NCBI RefSeq assembly: GCF_014655715.1
Contig: NZ_BNBM01000003.1
Span: 343,686-407,685, forward strand
DNA length: 64,000 nucleotides
Source: Streptomyces lanatus
GTDB lineage: Bacteria; Actinomycetota; Actinomycetes; Streptomycetales; Streptomycetaceae
Direction of reading: 5' to 3'
Of this stretch, positions 38,593-47,109 are shown one piece after another. How positions within the stretch are numbered: the stretch's first letter is position 1; each line of letters starts with the position of its first letter. The notes beneath the pieces are model-generated. The model was given only the letters and a program-made list of their open reading frames with translations. It was not told where the DNA came from and searched no databases. The position numbers and the translations under genes were made by a program.

Positions 38593-38622
38593 AGCCCCGG
38601 AGACCACGGTGGCCTCCGGGGC
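38593..38622. terminator. Terminator-like hairpin after the small membrane gene
   Basis: AGCCCCGGAG near 38593-38602 pairs with CTCCGGGGCT near 38613-38622 across the loop ACCACGGTGGC. It also faces the end of the leftward gene at 38632, so it may serve both. Confidence 0.65.
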
Positions 38623-38631
38623 TCCGACGCA

Positions 38632-38874
38632 TCAACCGGCGGGGACGAAGCGGAACAGCCGAGGCACACCCGGGCCGACGTACACGCCGTGCGGACTGGC
38701 GGTGGTCTCGACCCAGAACGTCTCCGGGTGGTCCTTCAGGAACTCCTCAAGCTCCTGCGACTGACGGTCATCCGTATCGCCATCCTTCGGCGGCCAGAAC
38801 TCTCGCTTGCCGTCGAGCCGCAGGACGCGCTGCCACCGGTCCCCGATCCAGACCTCAATGTGTAAGAGCTGCAT
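38632..38874 (-). CDS. Hypothetical protein
   Basis: An 80-residue protein with amphipathic beta-strand-like N-terminus (LLHIEVWIGDRWQRVLRLDG), an acidic middle and a terminator-like hairpin just beyond its stop. No family is recognised. It overlaps the 3' part of the GntR-type reading frame (38736-39176) on the same strand, so one of the two 3' regions is probably not translated; the composition of this frame looks more protein-like. Confidence 0.5.
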   Translation of the reverse strand: MQLLHIEVWIGDRWQRVLRLDGKREFWPPKDGDTDDRQSQELEEFLKDHPETFWVETTASPHGVYVGPGVPRLFRFVPAG

Positions 38875-39176
38875 GGCAAACAGACTGCCTCAACCGGAGC
38901 CGTGGGGTAACACACTCTTGAAGCCCAAGGTCGAGCCGGCCTTCTAGGGTCGGCGACGAACGTGCCCAAGCCCAGCTCGGTACGCACCTCACCCGTGTCG
39001 CGCAGGTGCGCCAACGCCTTCTGGGCGGTGCTGGCCGCGATGCCGAACTCTGCACTCAGCTCGACGATGCCCCTCACCCGGCTGACCGGCGGATAGGTCT
39101 CGTCGCCGATGCGCTTGCTGATGACCTCGGCCACCTGGCGCCAGATCGGACGGGAACGGTCAAGATCGGCACTCAC
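38736..39176 (-). CDS. GntR-family winged-helix regulator, degenerate 3' end
   Basis: The first 75-80 residues are a GntR winged helix: PIWRQVAEVISKRIGDETYP, VELSAEFGIAASTAQKALAH and LGLGTFVADP. Beyond FVADP the translation loses all GntR character (Ser/Arg-rich) and overlaps the gene at 38632-38874, so the true product may be a short DNA-binding protein, as in other integrative elements, or the end may be frameshifted. Short GntR proteins (KorSA/Pra-type) control excision and transfer genes in pSAM2-like elements. Divergent from the small ORF at 39268. Confidence 0.6.
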   Translation of the reverse strand: MSADLDRSRPIWRQVAEVISKRIGDETYPPVSRVRGIVELSAEFGIAASTAQKALAHLRDTGEVRTELGLGTFVADPRRPARPWASRVCYPTAPVEAVCLPCSSYTLRSGSGTGGSASCGSTASESSGRRRMAIRMTVSRRSLRSS

Positions 39177-39206
39177 TCCTCGACCGTACGATCACGCAGT
39201 GTGCCG

Positions 39207-39240
39207 CGCTATCGCAGTCTCGTAGCGATACCGCGATACC
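39207..39240. promoter_or_regulatory. Repeat-rich operator candidate between the GntR gene and the 39268 ORF
   Basis: TATCGC (39210-39215) and GCGATA (39225-39230) form an inverted repeat, and CGCGATACC follows at 39232-39240 as a further copy of GCGATA. It lies in the promoter region of the divergent GntR gene and is the natural place for its operator. Confidence 0.45.
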
Positions 39241-39267
39241 TACTGGTCAGGACGACGAGGGGGCCAC

Positions 39268-39444
39268 ATGGCCGGGTTAAGTATTCGGGTGTACACGTAC
39301 GATGCCCCCACCAGGGAGACGCGCGAGGCGGGCGCGCGCGAGTGGTCGGTCGACTCCATGCCGAACCTGCCGTTACTCGGCGACCGGTGACCCCTCTGCC
39401 AGTGCTACGCCTGCCAGGGCAACGGCACCCCCGACAGACGCTGA
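39268..39444 (+). pseudogene. Small Cys-motif ORF interrupted by an in-frame TGA
   Basis: ATG 39268 follows GAGGGGG at good spacing and encodes MAGLSIRVYTYDAPTRETRE ... LLGDR, then TGA at 39388. Reading on in the same frame gives PLCQCYACQGNGTPDRR and a second TGA at 39442. The CxCxxC ending and the strong terminator that follows suggest one 57-codon gene broken by a nonsense codon; alternatively the 40-residue product is the real one. Confidence 0.45.
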
Positions 39445-39837
39445 CCTGACCTCCCATCAGCCCCACCCCAACTCGACCGGGGTGGGGCTTCGTTGCGTCT
39501 TCACCCATTGCTGACTGATCTGAGCTAAACTGATAAGCGTTCAGGGGTCGCAACGGCCTCTGATTCCCATCTGGATGTTCGGCGCAAGGCCGACTCCAGA
39601 AGACGCGCCCGTTGAGCTTGTGAGCCCGCACATGGGCTGGATGCACGCCAAGCCGTGAAACGGGGGCCGACGTCTACCCCCAGCAATTCGCAATGCCGGG
39701 CTGACACTTGTTCAGCCCACCCCGAGAACACCTTTGCGCCTGGTGCATCCGCGCAGGTGTCTCGGTCCGAACCGTAGGGTTCGGATCGAGGCTGCCTGCG
39801 CACCCGATCCGACCCATGACAGGGAAGGTAAGGATCG
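39445..39837. other. 393-bp stretch with two hairpins, no gene seen
   Basis: After the terminator at 39460-39488 there is no convincing gene. A perfect 8-bp hairpin, TCCGAACC (39766-39773) with GGTTCGGA (39778-39785), lies about 50 bp upstream of the next start. Confidence 0.5.
39460..39488 (+). terminator. Strong terminator hairpin
   Basis: GCCCCACCCC at 39460-39469 pairs perfectly with GGGGTGGGGC at 39479-39488 across a 9-nt loop and is followed by TTCGTT. It ends the small ORF at 39268. Confidence 0.8.
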
Positions 39838-40035
39838 GTGGACGGCACCGCCATCATCATCATTCTCGCCATCGCTGGCGTGGCTTCCGTGCTGCTCTTC
39901 GCTCTGAAGGGTCTGTTGGACCAGGTCCCGGACGTGATCGACTCCGCCGGACGCGCACGCGACTCGTGGCGGCAGTTCCGCAGGCCCGAGGTGCCGCCCC
40001 CGGCGGACGACGAGGAGCCGCCCATGGCCGCGTAG
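39838..40035 (+). CDS. Small single-pass membrane protein
   Basis: A 65-residue protein: membrane segment GTAIIIILAIAGVASVLLFA, then a hydrophilic tail rich in Arg and later Pro/Glu/Asp. The GTG start follows AAGGTAAGG. Small membrane proteins of this build are common in conjugative elements of streptomycetes (Spd-like), but no family match is claimed. Confidence 0.6.
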   Translation: MDGTAIIIILAIAGVASVLLFALKGLLDQVPDVIDSAGRARDSWRQFRRPEVPPPADDEEPPMAA

Positions 40036-40189
40036 GCCCGTCGGGGGTCTCCGTCGCTCTCCCTGGACATAGAGTCGCCCCGCCAGTACTCGCGCCCGGC
40101 GGGGCGTCCGTGGGCTCAGGCGGCGATGGCCACCCGGAACCGGATCGGAGCCAGAGCGGCACCCCTGGAAAGAGGTGTGGGCGTTCCTA

Positions 40190-40687
40190 TCACCAGCCGT
40201 CGAGGGAGACTTCCGGACCACCCGCGAGGTAGCCGTGGAGGGCACTGGCGGTGGTGTCCACGAACTCCGCGGGGATGGCGTCTGCATCGACCCAGCAGAC
40301 CTGGGAGTGTTTGCGTGGTTCGCGGTTTTCGGGTTCGCCGGTCCATTCGTGGGCGGTGAAGACGACGGTGAGGAAGCCGTTGGGGGCTTCGACGCCCCAG
40401 GCGCCGTGGATGATGTGGGCGACCTTCAGGGCTTCCGGCTTCACGGCCAGACCGGTTTCCTCGTAGAGCTCCCGCACTGCCGTCTCTGTGATGGGCTCGC
40501 CGGGTTCGCTCTTGCCGACAGGGAGATCCCACATGCCCTGGGCGAACTTCGCGTTCTGGCTGCGTTGGAGGAGGACGACGCGGTTGGTGGCCTTGTCGTG
40601 GACGATGACGGCGGCGACCAGCAGGGTCATGGATTCGAGGGCGGGCGGCAGGGCTTTGGGCTGGTCGTCGGTTGTCCGCTGAGCCAC
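40190..40687 (-). CDS. Nudix hydrolase of the integrative element (Pif-like position)
   Basis: A 165-residue Nudix protein. The Nudix box is intact: G-K-S-E-P-G-E-(7)-RELYEETGL, fitting GX5EX7REUXEEXGU at about residues 62-84. The GTG at 40687 is chosen because GAAGGGAC lies upstream. In pSAM2 the Nudix protein Pif blocks redundant transfer between cells carrying the same element, and Nudix genes sit next to XRE regulators in many such elements, as here. The role in this element is inferred from context only. Confidence 0.85.
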   Translation of the reverse strand: MAQRTTDDQPKALPPALESMTLLVAAVIVHDKATNRVVLLQRSQNAKFAQGMWDLPVGKSEPGEPITETAVRELYEETGLAVKPEALKVAHIIHGAWGVEAPNGFLTVVFTAHEWTGEPENREPRKHSQVCWVDADAIPAEFVDTTASALHGYLAGGPEVSLDGW

Positions 40688-40722
40688 GGCTTGTGTCCCT
40701 TCATCGGCCGGATGGTGGCAGC

Positions 40723-42081
40723 TTAGGCCAGTGCTTCGCGTGCGCGGCGGGCGAGTTCGGCGGCTCCGGGCACTTTGCGGCGCTGGTAGATGGAGAGGGT
40801 GGAGCGGAGCGAGGTGATGGCCTTGCGGGTGCGGTCGGAGGTCATGCCCTCCATCAGGGTCAGGGACTGTGACCAGGCGGCGACCGCCTCGTCGGCTCGA
40901 GCCTGGGCGGCGAGGCTGTCGCCGAGGTCGGCGTAGGTGAGGGCGTGGACGCGCTTGTACTTCTCGGGGTCCCAGCGCACGAGGGCGTCGCGGTGTTGTT
41001 GTTCGGTGCCGACGTGGTCGGCGAGGTCGGTCAGGGTGCGGGCGGTGTGGCTGGCGACGGTGCCGGCGGCCGGGCCGCTGACGCGGGAGTAGCTGGGCTG
41101 AGGGCCGTCCTCGCGCAGGAGGGCGTCTTCGGCGGCGAGCAGGGCGCGGGCTGCTGCTGGCTTCGCGCCGACCGCAGCGTATGCGCGGGCGTGGGTGATG
41201 TGCAGTAGCGCCTCGGTCTGGCCGTCGACGTGGCCCAGGCCGCGGGTGAGGGCTCCTTCGACGAGGTCGACGCAGTGGTGGGGCTGCTTGAGGCTCAGTG
41301 CCTGGTGGGCGAGGGCGCGCATCATCCAGGAGGCGTGACCGCGCGGGTCGGCTTCGCAGGCGAGTTGGTAGCCGACCTGGTAGTAGCGCTGTGCGGCGCC
41401 TTCCTGGCCGAGGTCGTGGTGCTTCCACCCTGCGAGGTAGGCGAGTTCGGCGACGGCGCCGAAGGCCGCTTGCCGTAGGGCTTCGTTCGGGAAGCGTCCG
41501 CGGAGCATGGGGGCGGCGGTGTCGGCGAGATAAGCGGTGACGGTAGTCAGGCCATGGCCGCCGCCGAGGCGTTCGTCAGCCGCACTGAAGGCTGCGGTGA
41601 TCTGCCGTACGACCTCCACGTCCTCGATCCCGACCAGCGAGCTGCCGGTGCGGGCCCGCAACATGCGGGCGGTGGCCTCGTGGTCGTAGAAGAGCGGCAT
41701 GGCCACGCCAGCCGTGGTGAAGGCGGCCACGGCAAGGAAACGGCGGCGTTCGACGTCGGCTCGTCCCAGATCGGTGGCGGCCAGAACAGGATCGGGCTCC
41801 TCCGACATCGCCGTTTCGGGTGCTCGCAGGCCGATCTCGGCAGGGGTGACGGTGCGGCCTGCTCGGCGGGACAGCGCCTCTGCGAGGTACTGGCCGGTCC
41901 GTCCGGCCGGCTGGCGTGTGCCATTCGCCCAGTGGGAGACGGCCGACTTGTTGGTCTGGAGGATCTCGCCGTTCTCGGCCGCGATACGCCGGATGTCCTT
42001 CGCCAGAGCCTCGTAGGTGCAGCCGATCGTCTCGATGACGTCACGCAGGCGGGAGTTGGGACCTCTCGGCGCTGCTGCCAC
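40723..42081 (-). CDS. XRE-type regulator with TPR-like C-terminal domain
   Basis: A 452-residue protein. A Cro/C1-type helix-turn-helix is at about 10-70 (EALAKDIRRIAAENGEIL, NKSAVSHWANGTRQPAG). A short twin-Arg-like hydrophobic stretch (RRRFLAVAAFTTAGVAMPLF, about 112-131) and about 300 residues of tetratricopeptide-like helices follow (GHASWMMRALAHQALSL, RVHALTYADLGDSLAAQARA). Such regulators are found beside Nudix genes in integrative elements of streptomycetes. GTG start with GGAGG 5 nt upstream. Probably cotranscribed with the Nudix gene 35 bp downstream. Confidence 0.85.
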   Translation of the reverse strand: MAAAPRGPNSRLRDVIETIGCTYEALAKDIRRIAAENGEILQTNKSAVSHWANGTRQPAGRTGQYLAEALSRRAGRTVTPAEIGLRAPETAMSEEPDPVLAATDLGRADVERRRFLAVAAFTTAGVAMPLFYDHEATARMLRARTGSSLVGIEDVEVVRQITAAFSAADERLGGGHGLTTVTAYLADTAAPMLRGRFPNEALRQAAFGAVAELAYLAGWKHHDLGQEGAAQRYYQVGYQLACEADPRGHASWMMRALAHQALSLKQPHHCVDLVEGALTRGLGHVDGQTEALLHITHARAYAAVGAKPAAARALLAAEDALLREDGPQPSYSRVSGPAAGTVASHTARTLTDLADHVGTEQQHRDALVRWDPEKYKRVHALTYADLGDSLAAQARADEAVAAWSQSLTLMEGMTSDRTRKAITSLRSTLSIYQRRKVPGAAELARRAREALA

Positions 42082-42252
42082 GATCGCCTCCGCTCAGGAG
42101 CTGTAAACCGCGTATACCGATTCAACTGCCTCTCACCGTACCCACTGTGCGTGACGGAGGGTTCACTAAACATCAGCCGCCCGGCCCCGGACCGACACCG
42201 GAACCAGGCTCCCCCTTCGGCCGGGCGGCCCCCGAAGTTCCGTACGCCTACA

Positions 42253-42284
42253 CCGGGTTCGGGCATTCCTGTGCCCGAACCCGG
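42253..42284 (+). promoter_or_regulatory. 13-bp perfect hairpin in the leader of the cargo block
   Basis: CCGGGTTCGGGCA at 42253-42265 pairs perfectly with TGCCCGAACCCGG at 42272-42284 across a 6-nt loop, ending 21 bp before the GTG of the first cargo gene. The GGTTCGG/CCGAACC core also occurs in the hairpin at 39766-39785. It may be an operator or an attenuator. Confidence 0.6.
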
Positions 42285-42305
42285 CCGATCAGAGACGGAG
42301 ACACG

Positions 42306-43055
42306 GTGACCACCATCGACACTGCGGCCATCACGGTCGTATTGCCTGAGGCGTTCGACGAGCGCTGGAGCCGCCTGCCCGGCATCCAGGTCGACGGCCG
42401 GCGCATCACCATCGACCCGGCCGAGTACTTCTTCCGCTTCGAGTCCAGCTCCTGGCTCGTCGCCGACTGGGAGCTGGTCAAGTCCCAGCTCCTGGACGTG
42501 GAGGAGACCACCGAGAGCACAGTCGAGCAGCTCGCGCTGGACTTCATCAAGGCCCACGCCGAGTCCACCTCGGACGCCGCCCGCGTGCTGTCCACCGCCT
42601 ACGCGGTGTACGCGTACCTGTTCCGCGACGAGCACCTCGTCGGCCTCGGCCTGCCGCAGATCACGGCCGAGCACCTGCGGATGCTGCGCGAGGCGGCCAC
42701 GCTGATGGCGCTGAACAAGGTGGAGCTGGACGGGCACATCTCCAACGTCGGCCCGTGCTGGTTCTTCCCGGCCGCCACCTCCGTCGTCTTCGACCTCAGC
42801 GACGAGATGGGCGGCATGCTCGACGAGGTCTACCACGGCGGCTGGTTCAACGAGCACCGCCGCATCGAGTCCATCAAGGCCCACGCCGCCCTTGGTGGCC
42901 GACTTGTGCACGGCTGCCAGTCCGTGCCGGACCAGACCGGTGGCGTCGTCGCGCCCTACGGTGCCTCGATGGCCGCCTTCCGTGACGACCTCGCGGCCTT
43001 CAAGGCCGGATGGATCGAGCAGGTCTACGCCCACCGCGTGAGCCCAGCCGCGTAA
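42306..43055 (+). CDS. Hypothetical protein, first gene of the cargo block
   Basis: A 249-residue soluble protein of mixed alpha/beta character, for example ITIDPAEYFFRFESSSWLVA and LRMLREAATLMALNKVELDG. No catalytic motif or family is recognised. GTG 42306 is chosen because ACGGAG precedes it and VTTIDTAAITVVLPEAFDER follows. It heads a same-strand run of four genes (42306-45349) that is unrelated to transfer or integration. Confidence 0.65.
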   Translation: MTTIDTAAITVVLPEAFDERWSRLPGIQVDGRRITIDPAEYFFRFESSSWLVADWELVKSQLLDVEETTESTVEQLALDFIKAHAESTSDAARVLSTAYAVYAYLFRDEHLVGLGLPQITAEHLRMLREAATLMALNKVELDGHISNVGPCWFFPAATSVVFDLSDEMGGMLDEVYHGGWFNEHRRIESIKAHAALGGRLVHGCQSVPDQTGGVVAPYGASMAAFRDDLAAFKAGWIEQVYAHRVSPAA

Positions 43056-43132
43056 CACCGCACACCAGGCTCCGGGGCGGGACGGCACCTCTCGCCCGCC
43101 CCGGACGCCCTCTACCTCCTTGGAGCCCCCAC

Positions 43133-44044
43133 GTGACCGCGAACCCCAGCGCCGAACTTCTCGACAACCTGCTCACCATGGCCAGCCGTACCACCGCCGT
43201 GCGCGAGGAGGTGCGCGTGTGGTCCATGTCCGGGGTCGAGCGCCTGATTTTCCCCGACTCCACCACCGCGATCTTCAAGTACGCGAAGCGGCCCTTCGAC
43301 GGCGAGGATCAAGCTCTCCGTCTGGCGCGCACACTCGGCGTTCCCGTCCCGCAGGTCCACGCCTCCGCCGTCCTGGACGGCTGGCTCGGCATGCTCATGG
43401 AGGATCTCGACCCTGCCGTCCGCGACGCCGACGACCTCGACGGCACCGCCGCGGCCGTGGTCCTGCACGGCACCCGCACAGCTCCCGCCCTGCCCGTGCT
43501 CGACCAGGCCCGGCTCCGCACGCTGCCGGACAGGGCCCTGGAGCACCTCGCCCGGCTTCGCAAGGCCGAGCGGTGGCAGGAGGCGGACGACATCGAGGAC
43601 GCGCTCGACCGAATCGCCCAGGCCGCCGAGACCCGCTCGGCCGGTGCCACGGTGGCTCCGTTCGGCTGGGTGCACTCCGAGTTCCACCCCACCAGCCTCC
43701 ACATCGGCCGGCACGGCTGGCGGCTGTTGGACTTCGCCCGCGCCTTCACCGGCCCCGGCCTGCTCGACCTCGCCAGCTGGCACGGCACCCTCGACACCCC
43801 CGACCCCGTACGCCTCCGTGTCTTCCTGGAGCAGTACGTCACCGCCGGCGGAACCCCCGACGCCCTCACCCGGCGCGGCGGGCTCACTGCCGAGAACTGG
43901 GCCCTGGGCTGGCATCGCATGTGGGCCGTCGAGTGGTTCATGGAGCAGTCGATCCGTTGGATCAACGACCCGGCCACCGACCCCGCCTACATCAAGGCCG
44001 TACGCCGCCACCTCACCGACGTTCTCCACTTCCTGGGGGTCTAG
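43133..44044 (+). CDS. Phosphotransferase-fold (APH-like) protein with altered catalytic loop
   Basis: A 303-residue protein resembling aminoglycoside phosphotransferase-fold kinases: TTAIFKYAKRPFDGEDQALR supplies a possible ATP lysine, MLMEDLDPAV a hinge, and HSEFHPTSLHIGRHGWRLLD then FARAF occupy the catalytic and metal loops. The usual HGDLHPGN is HSEFHPTS, so the catalytic Asp is Glu and the metal-binding Asn is Ser; activity is therefore doubtful or altered. The following Asp-Phe-Ala is kept. The GTG at 43133 is adopted. Its stop directly abuts the methyltransferase start. Confidence 0.65.
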   Translation: MTANPSAELLDNLLTMASRTTAVREEVRVWSMSGVERLIFPDSTTAIFKYAKRPFDGEDQALRLARTLGVPVPQVHASAVLDGWLGMLMEDLDPAVRDADDLDGTAAAVVLHGTRTAPALPVLDQARLRTLPDRALEHLARLRKAERWQEADDIEDALDRIAQAAETRSAGATVAPFGWVHSEFHPTSLHIGRHGWRLLDFARAFTGPGLLDLASWHGTLDTPDPVRLRVFLEQYVTAGGTPDALTRRGGLTAENWALGWHRMWAVEWFMEQSIRWINDPATDPAYIKAVRRHLTDVLHFLGV

Positions 44045-44740
44045 GTGCTCGCCCACGCTTCCCCCTGGTACGTCCACGCCCTACAACGCACCACGGCAAA
44101 CCCTGCCGAGCCACTCTCGGTCCCCGCGCGGATGGAGTGGACCACGCGGCCGGGCACCGGGCCCGGCGCCGAGATTCTCGGCCCGGACCTGCGGCGCAAG
44201 CGGCTGCTGGAACTCGGCTGCGGCCCCGGCCACAACGCCGCCCACCTCGCCACCCGCTACGGTGCCCAGGTCACCGGCGTCGACCTCGTCGGCCTGCAGG
44301 TCCGTCGAGCCCGCTCGCACTACGGCCGGTTGAACAGCCTCACCTTCGTGGCGGGCCACGCTCTGTACTACCTGCAAGCCTCAGACGAGCAATTCGACGC
44401 GGTTTACTCCGTCTTCGGCGCCATCGGGCTCGTCGCCCCCGAACTCCTACTCCCGGCCATCGCCCAGCACCTCAAGCCCGGCCGCACTCTCGCCTTCTCC
44501 GTTCCTCACCCGCAACGCGGCGGCCTCCGCCCGGCCACCGACGACCGGCCGCGCCGCGACTACGTCACCCTCCCCGACCGCACCCGACTGCCCCTCGCCC
44601 GCTGGGACTTCGACGCCGACCGCTGGGAGAAACACCTCGACCGCGCTGGCCTCTGGCTGACCTCGGCCAAGGAGTTCCACGACGCCCGCCACGGAGGCTG
44701 TTGGCCCACCACCCTGCTGATCACCGCGCGCAAACTCTGA
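44045..44740 (+). CDS. Class I SAM-dependent methyltransferase
   Basis: A 231-residue methyltransferase: motif I LLELGCGPGHNAAHLA (about residues 54-69), VTGVDLVGLQVRRAR for motif II, and DAVYSVFGAIGLVAPELLLP for the acidic post-II strand. The GTG start follows the upstream TAG with no gap. Substrate unknown, presumably connected with the kinase-like and HAD-like neighbours. Confidence 0.82.
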   Translation: MLAHASPWYVHALQRTTANPAEPLSVPARMEWTTRPGTGPGAEILGPDLRRKRLLELGCGPGHNAAHLATRYGAQVTGVDLVGLQVRRARSHYGRLNSLTFVAGHALYYLQASDEQFDAVYSVFGAIGLVAPELLLPAIAQHLKPGRTLAFSVPHPQRGGLRPATDDRPRRDYVTLPDRTRLPLARWDFDADRWEKHLDRAGLWLTSAKEFHDARHGGCWPTTLLITARKL

Positions 44741-44770
44741 CCCTCACCCCGGCTCCCCTGGGAGAATCCG

Positions 44771-45349
44771 ATGCGCCCGCCCTACCTGCTCCTCGACATC
44801 GACGGCGTCCTCATACCTTTCCCCGACGCGGAGGGCTCGACCCCAGCCACCCACGCCCGCCACGACGTCGTCCCGACTGGCCGCAGCGCCGACGCCCCGG
44901 TCACCATCTGGCTCAACCCTGCCCATGGCCCCATGCTTATGGAAGTGATCCGTACCGGCATGGTCACGCCAGTCTGGTGCACCAGTTGGCGCCAGGACGC
45001 CGCCACTCTGATCGGACCGCTCCTCGGTCTCCCACCCCTGCCGCATGTCGATCTCCCGCGCCCCAAGATCACAACAAGCCACCCCAATGGCTACCTGTGG
45101 AAACGCGACTACGTCGACGCGTGGCTGGCTGACGCCCCCGCTGTGTGGATTGACGACGACTTCACTGACCTCGACCACTCCTGGGCCGCGGAGCGCACCG
45201 CCCGTGGCGCGGTGACCCTGCTGGTACAGCCTGATCCCCGTGACGGGCTGCAGGCTGAACACCTGGCCGAAGCCCGAGCGTGGTCCGAGCGGCTGCTCGC
45301 CGTGCGGACTGGTGCACCCGCTGCTCCAGGCGGAACCGAAGCAGCCTGA
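44771..45349 (+). CDS. HAD-like hydrolase fold protein
   Basis: A 192-residue protein with HAD motif I LLLDIDGVLIPF (Asp-x-Asp near residues 8-10), a motif II-like VWCTSWRQDA and a motif IV-like AVWIDDDFTD with adjacent Asp residues. Members are phosphatases or phosphotransferases. GGAG precedes the ATG. Last gene of the cargo block. Confidence 0.75.
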   Translation: MRPPYLLLDIDGVLIPFPDAEGSTPATHARHDVVPTGRSADAPVTIWLNPAHGPMLMEVIRTGMVTPVWCTSWRQDAATLIGPLLGLPPLPHVDLPRPKITTSHPNGYLWKRDYVDAWLADAPAVWIDDDFTDLDHSWAAERTARGAVTLLVQPDPRDGLQAEHLAEARAWSERLLAVRTGAPAAPGGTEAA

Positions 45350-45414
45350 CGCGGAGCCGTGGCAGAACAGTCGATGCCCCCGCCGCGCGGTATGGCGAGG
45401 GCATCCGACCGGGT

Positions 45415-47109
45415 TTAGCGGTGCCGACCACGTTCTTCTGGCGCCATGTGCACTGGTGTGGCCGGAGGATGTGGAGCGGCGGACATGGACGTCGTGCCGC
45501 TGATGGTGCTTTTCCTACGTGCTGCCTGAGCGCGCCTGTTCGGTTGAGCGGTGATGCGCCAGTTGAGGACCTCGGCGGGATGCTCGGCACTGTCGAGTTC
45601 CCTCCGGGCGCCGACCTCGGACAGGAGGCGGCGGGGATTGTGGCCGGCGGTCTCGGCGCGGGCGAGGGTCGTGGTCAGGGCTGGCCATGCGGGATCGGAG
45701 AGGACGCGGTCGGCGTGGTCGGGGAGGGCTGCGCGCAGGTCCTGCTCGAAGCGGTTGGCTGTTGTGGCACGTGGTGCGCGACGGGCGAGATCCGCCAAGA
45801 CTGGCTGGGCGGCCTGCTGGTAACCGGCCTGCAGGTGGCGGAAGGCTTCTTCGGCCGCGGCGGCCTGCTGCTCGTGACCGCGCTGCTCATGCCACTTGGC
45901 GGCGGCGCGCGCCACGTGGAGCGCGGCGAAGATCAGGGTGATGGCGAGTCCGCCCGGATCGTGTGAGGCGTAGGCGAGTTCCTTGGCGGCTTCCCGCAGG
46001 GCGGTAGCGGCCTGGTGGTCGGCCCGGATCGCCGAGCGGCGGGCGCGGTTGAACGCCCTTGCCGCGGCCTGCAGTTCGGCCCGATGCCCGCCGTTGGCGG
46101 TGAGGGCCAGGTTGTGAAGGGTGTCGCCGAAGGCATCCAGGTGACCCTGGGCCACGGTGTCGTCTCCCGAGTCGAGGACGGCGTGGGCGTCGCGGATGGC
46201 GGTTTCGGCGCGGTGCCACGGTTCGGCCGGGTCCGCCATCTGCTGGGGGCGGTCGGCCAGGGGCTGGGTGGGGAGGCGTTCACACAGGCGGTTGTAGGAC
46301 AAGTCGGCGGCGAGGCTTGAGCCCCCGAACCAGATGGGCTCGTCCTTGCTGGTGTCGCCGGGCGCGGCCAGGCTGTAGCCGGTCACCTCGCCGGTCTCGG
46401 GGCCGATGCGCGGCCTGACCTGGATGCCGAGGGAGCGCAGCACGGTGAAGTACTCGTCGATGCTGCGTACGGCGGCGGCGACCGCGTACGCCTGCTCGCG
46501 CAGCCACTCCCGCGCGGTCTCCTCCCGGCCCTGGCGTTCCGCCTTCGCCCGCTCGGCGCCGGTCGGGGTACGCGGGGCGGTGAGGTCACCGGACTTCAGG
46601 CGGCGCAGCCCGAACTCGGCCTCGATCTTGCGGCATTCCAGCTGTGCCCGCCAGCCGTCCCGGTTCGTACGAGGGCGGCGGCCGTCGGCTCGGACGGTGG
46701 TGGCCATGATGTGGATGTGGTCGTCGGCGTGCCGGACCGCGATCCAGCGGCACGCCTTTTCGTCTCCCTCGGGGGCGATGCCCGTGGCGGCTACGACGCG
46801 GCGGGCAACCTCGGCCCACTCAGCGTCGGTGAGGAAGCGGTCGCCGGGCGCGGTGCGCACCGGGCAGTGCCACACATGCTGCGGTGGCTGCTTTCCGCCG
46901 AGTTCCCGGGTGCGGAGGTCGACGTGGTGGTCCAGGCGCCGGGCGAGCTGGGTGTAGGTGGCCTCGGGGTCGCGGCCGGGGTCAGGGGCGCCGGCCATGT
47001 CCCAGGCAGCCACGATGTGGGAGTCCGTGTGCTCGTCGCGCCGCCCCTTGCCGAAGAGGTAGTTGATCAGGCCGAGGGTGCTGGAGCCGGTGGAGACGTC
47101 AGGCACCAT
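45415..47109 (-). CDS. Relaxase / mobilization nuclease
   Basis: A 564-residue relaxase. The three-His metal motif is HADDHIHIM (His127, His131, His133), with ATYTQLARRLDHHVDLRTRE and CPVRTAPGDRFLTDAEWAEV in front. The C-terminal half (after about 230) is Ala/Arg-rich and helical. A catalytic Tyr is likely in the first 50 residues (INYLFGKG). It would nick oriT and pilot DNA in mobilization. ATG 47109 has GGAG upstream and overlaps the 3' end of mobC by 11 bp, indicating co-translation. Confidence 0.85.
   Translation of the reverse strand: MVPDVSTGSSTLGLINYLFGKGRRDEHTDSHIVAAWDMAGAPDPGRDPEATYTQLARRLDHHVDLRTRELGGKQPPQHVWHCPVRTAPGDRFLTDAEWAEVARRVVAATGIAPEGDEKACRWIAVRHADDHIHIMATTVRADGRRPRTNRDGWRAQLECRKIEAEFGLRRLKSGDLTAPRTPTGAERAKAERQGREETAREWLREQAYAVAAAVRSIDEYFTVLRSLGIQVRPRIGPETGEVTGYSLAAPGDTSKDEPIWFGGSSLAADLSYNRLCERLPTQPLADRPQQMADPAEPWHRAETAIRDAHAVLDSGDDTVAQGHLDAFGDTLHNLALTANGGHRAELQAAARAFNRARRSAIRADHQAATALREAAKELAYASHDPGGLAITLIFAALHVARAAAKWHEQRGHEQQAAAAEEAFRHLQAGYQQAAQPVLADLARRAPRATTANRFEQDLRAALPDHADRVLSDPAWPALTTTLARAETAGHNPRRLLSEVGARRELDSAEHPAEVLNWRITAQPNRRAQAARRKSTISGTTSMSAAPHPPATPVHMAPEERGRHR

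Noticed and set aside
43120..45132. A 670-codon plus-strand frame over the cargo block
   Set aside because: It is an alternative frame of the phosphotransferase-like, methyltransferase and HAD-like genes, which have clear motifs in their own frames.
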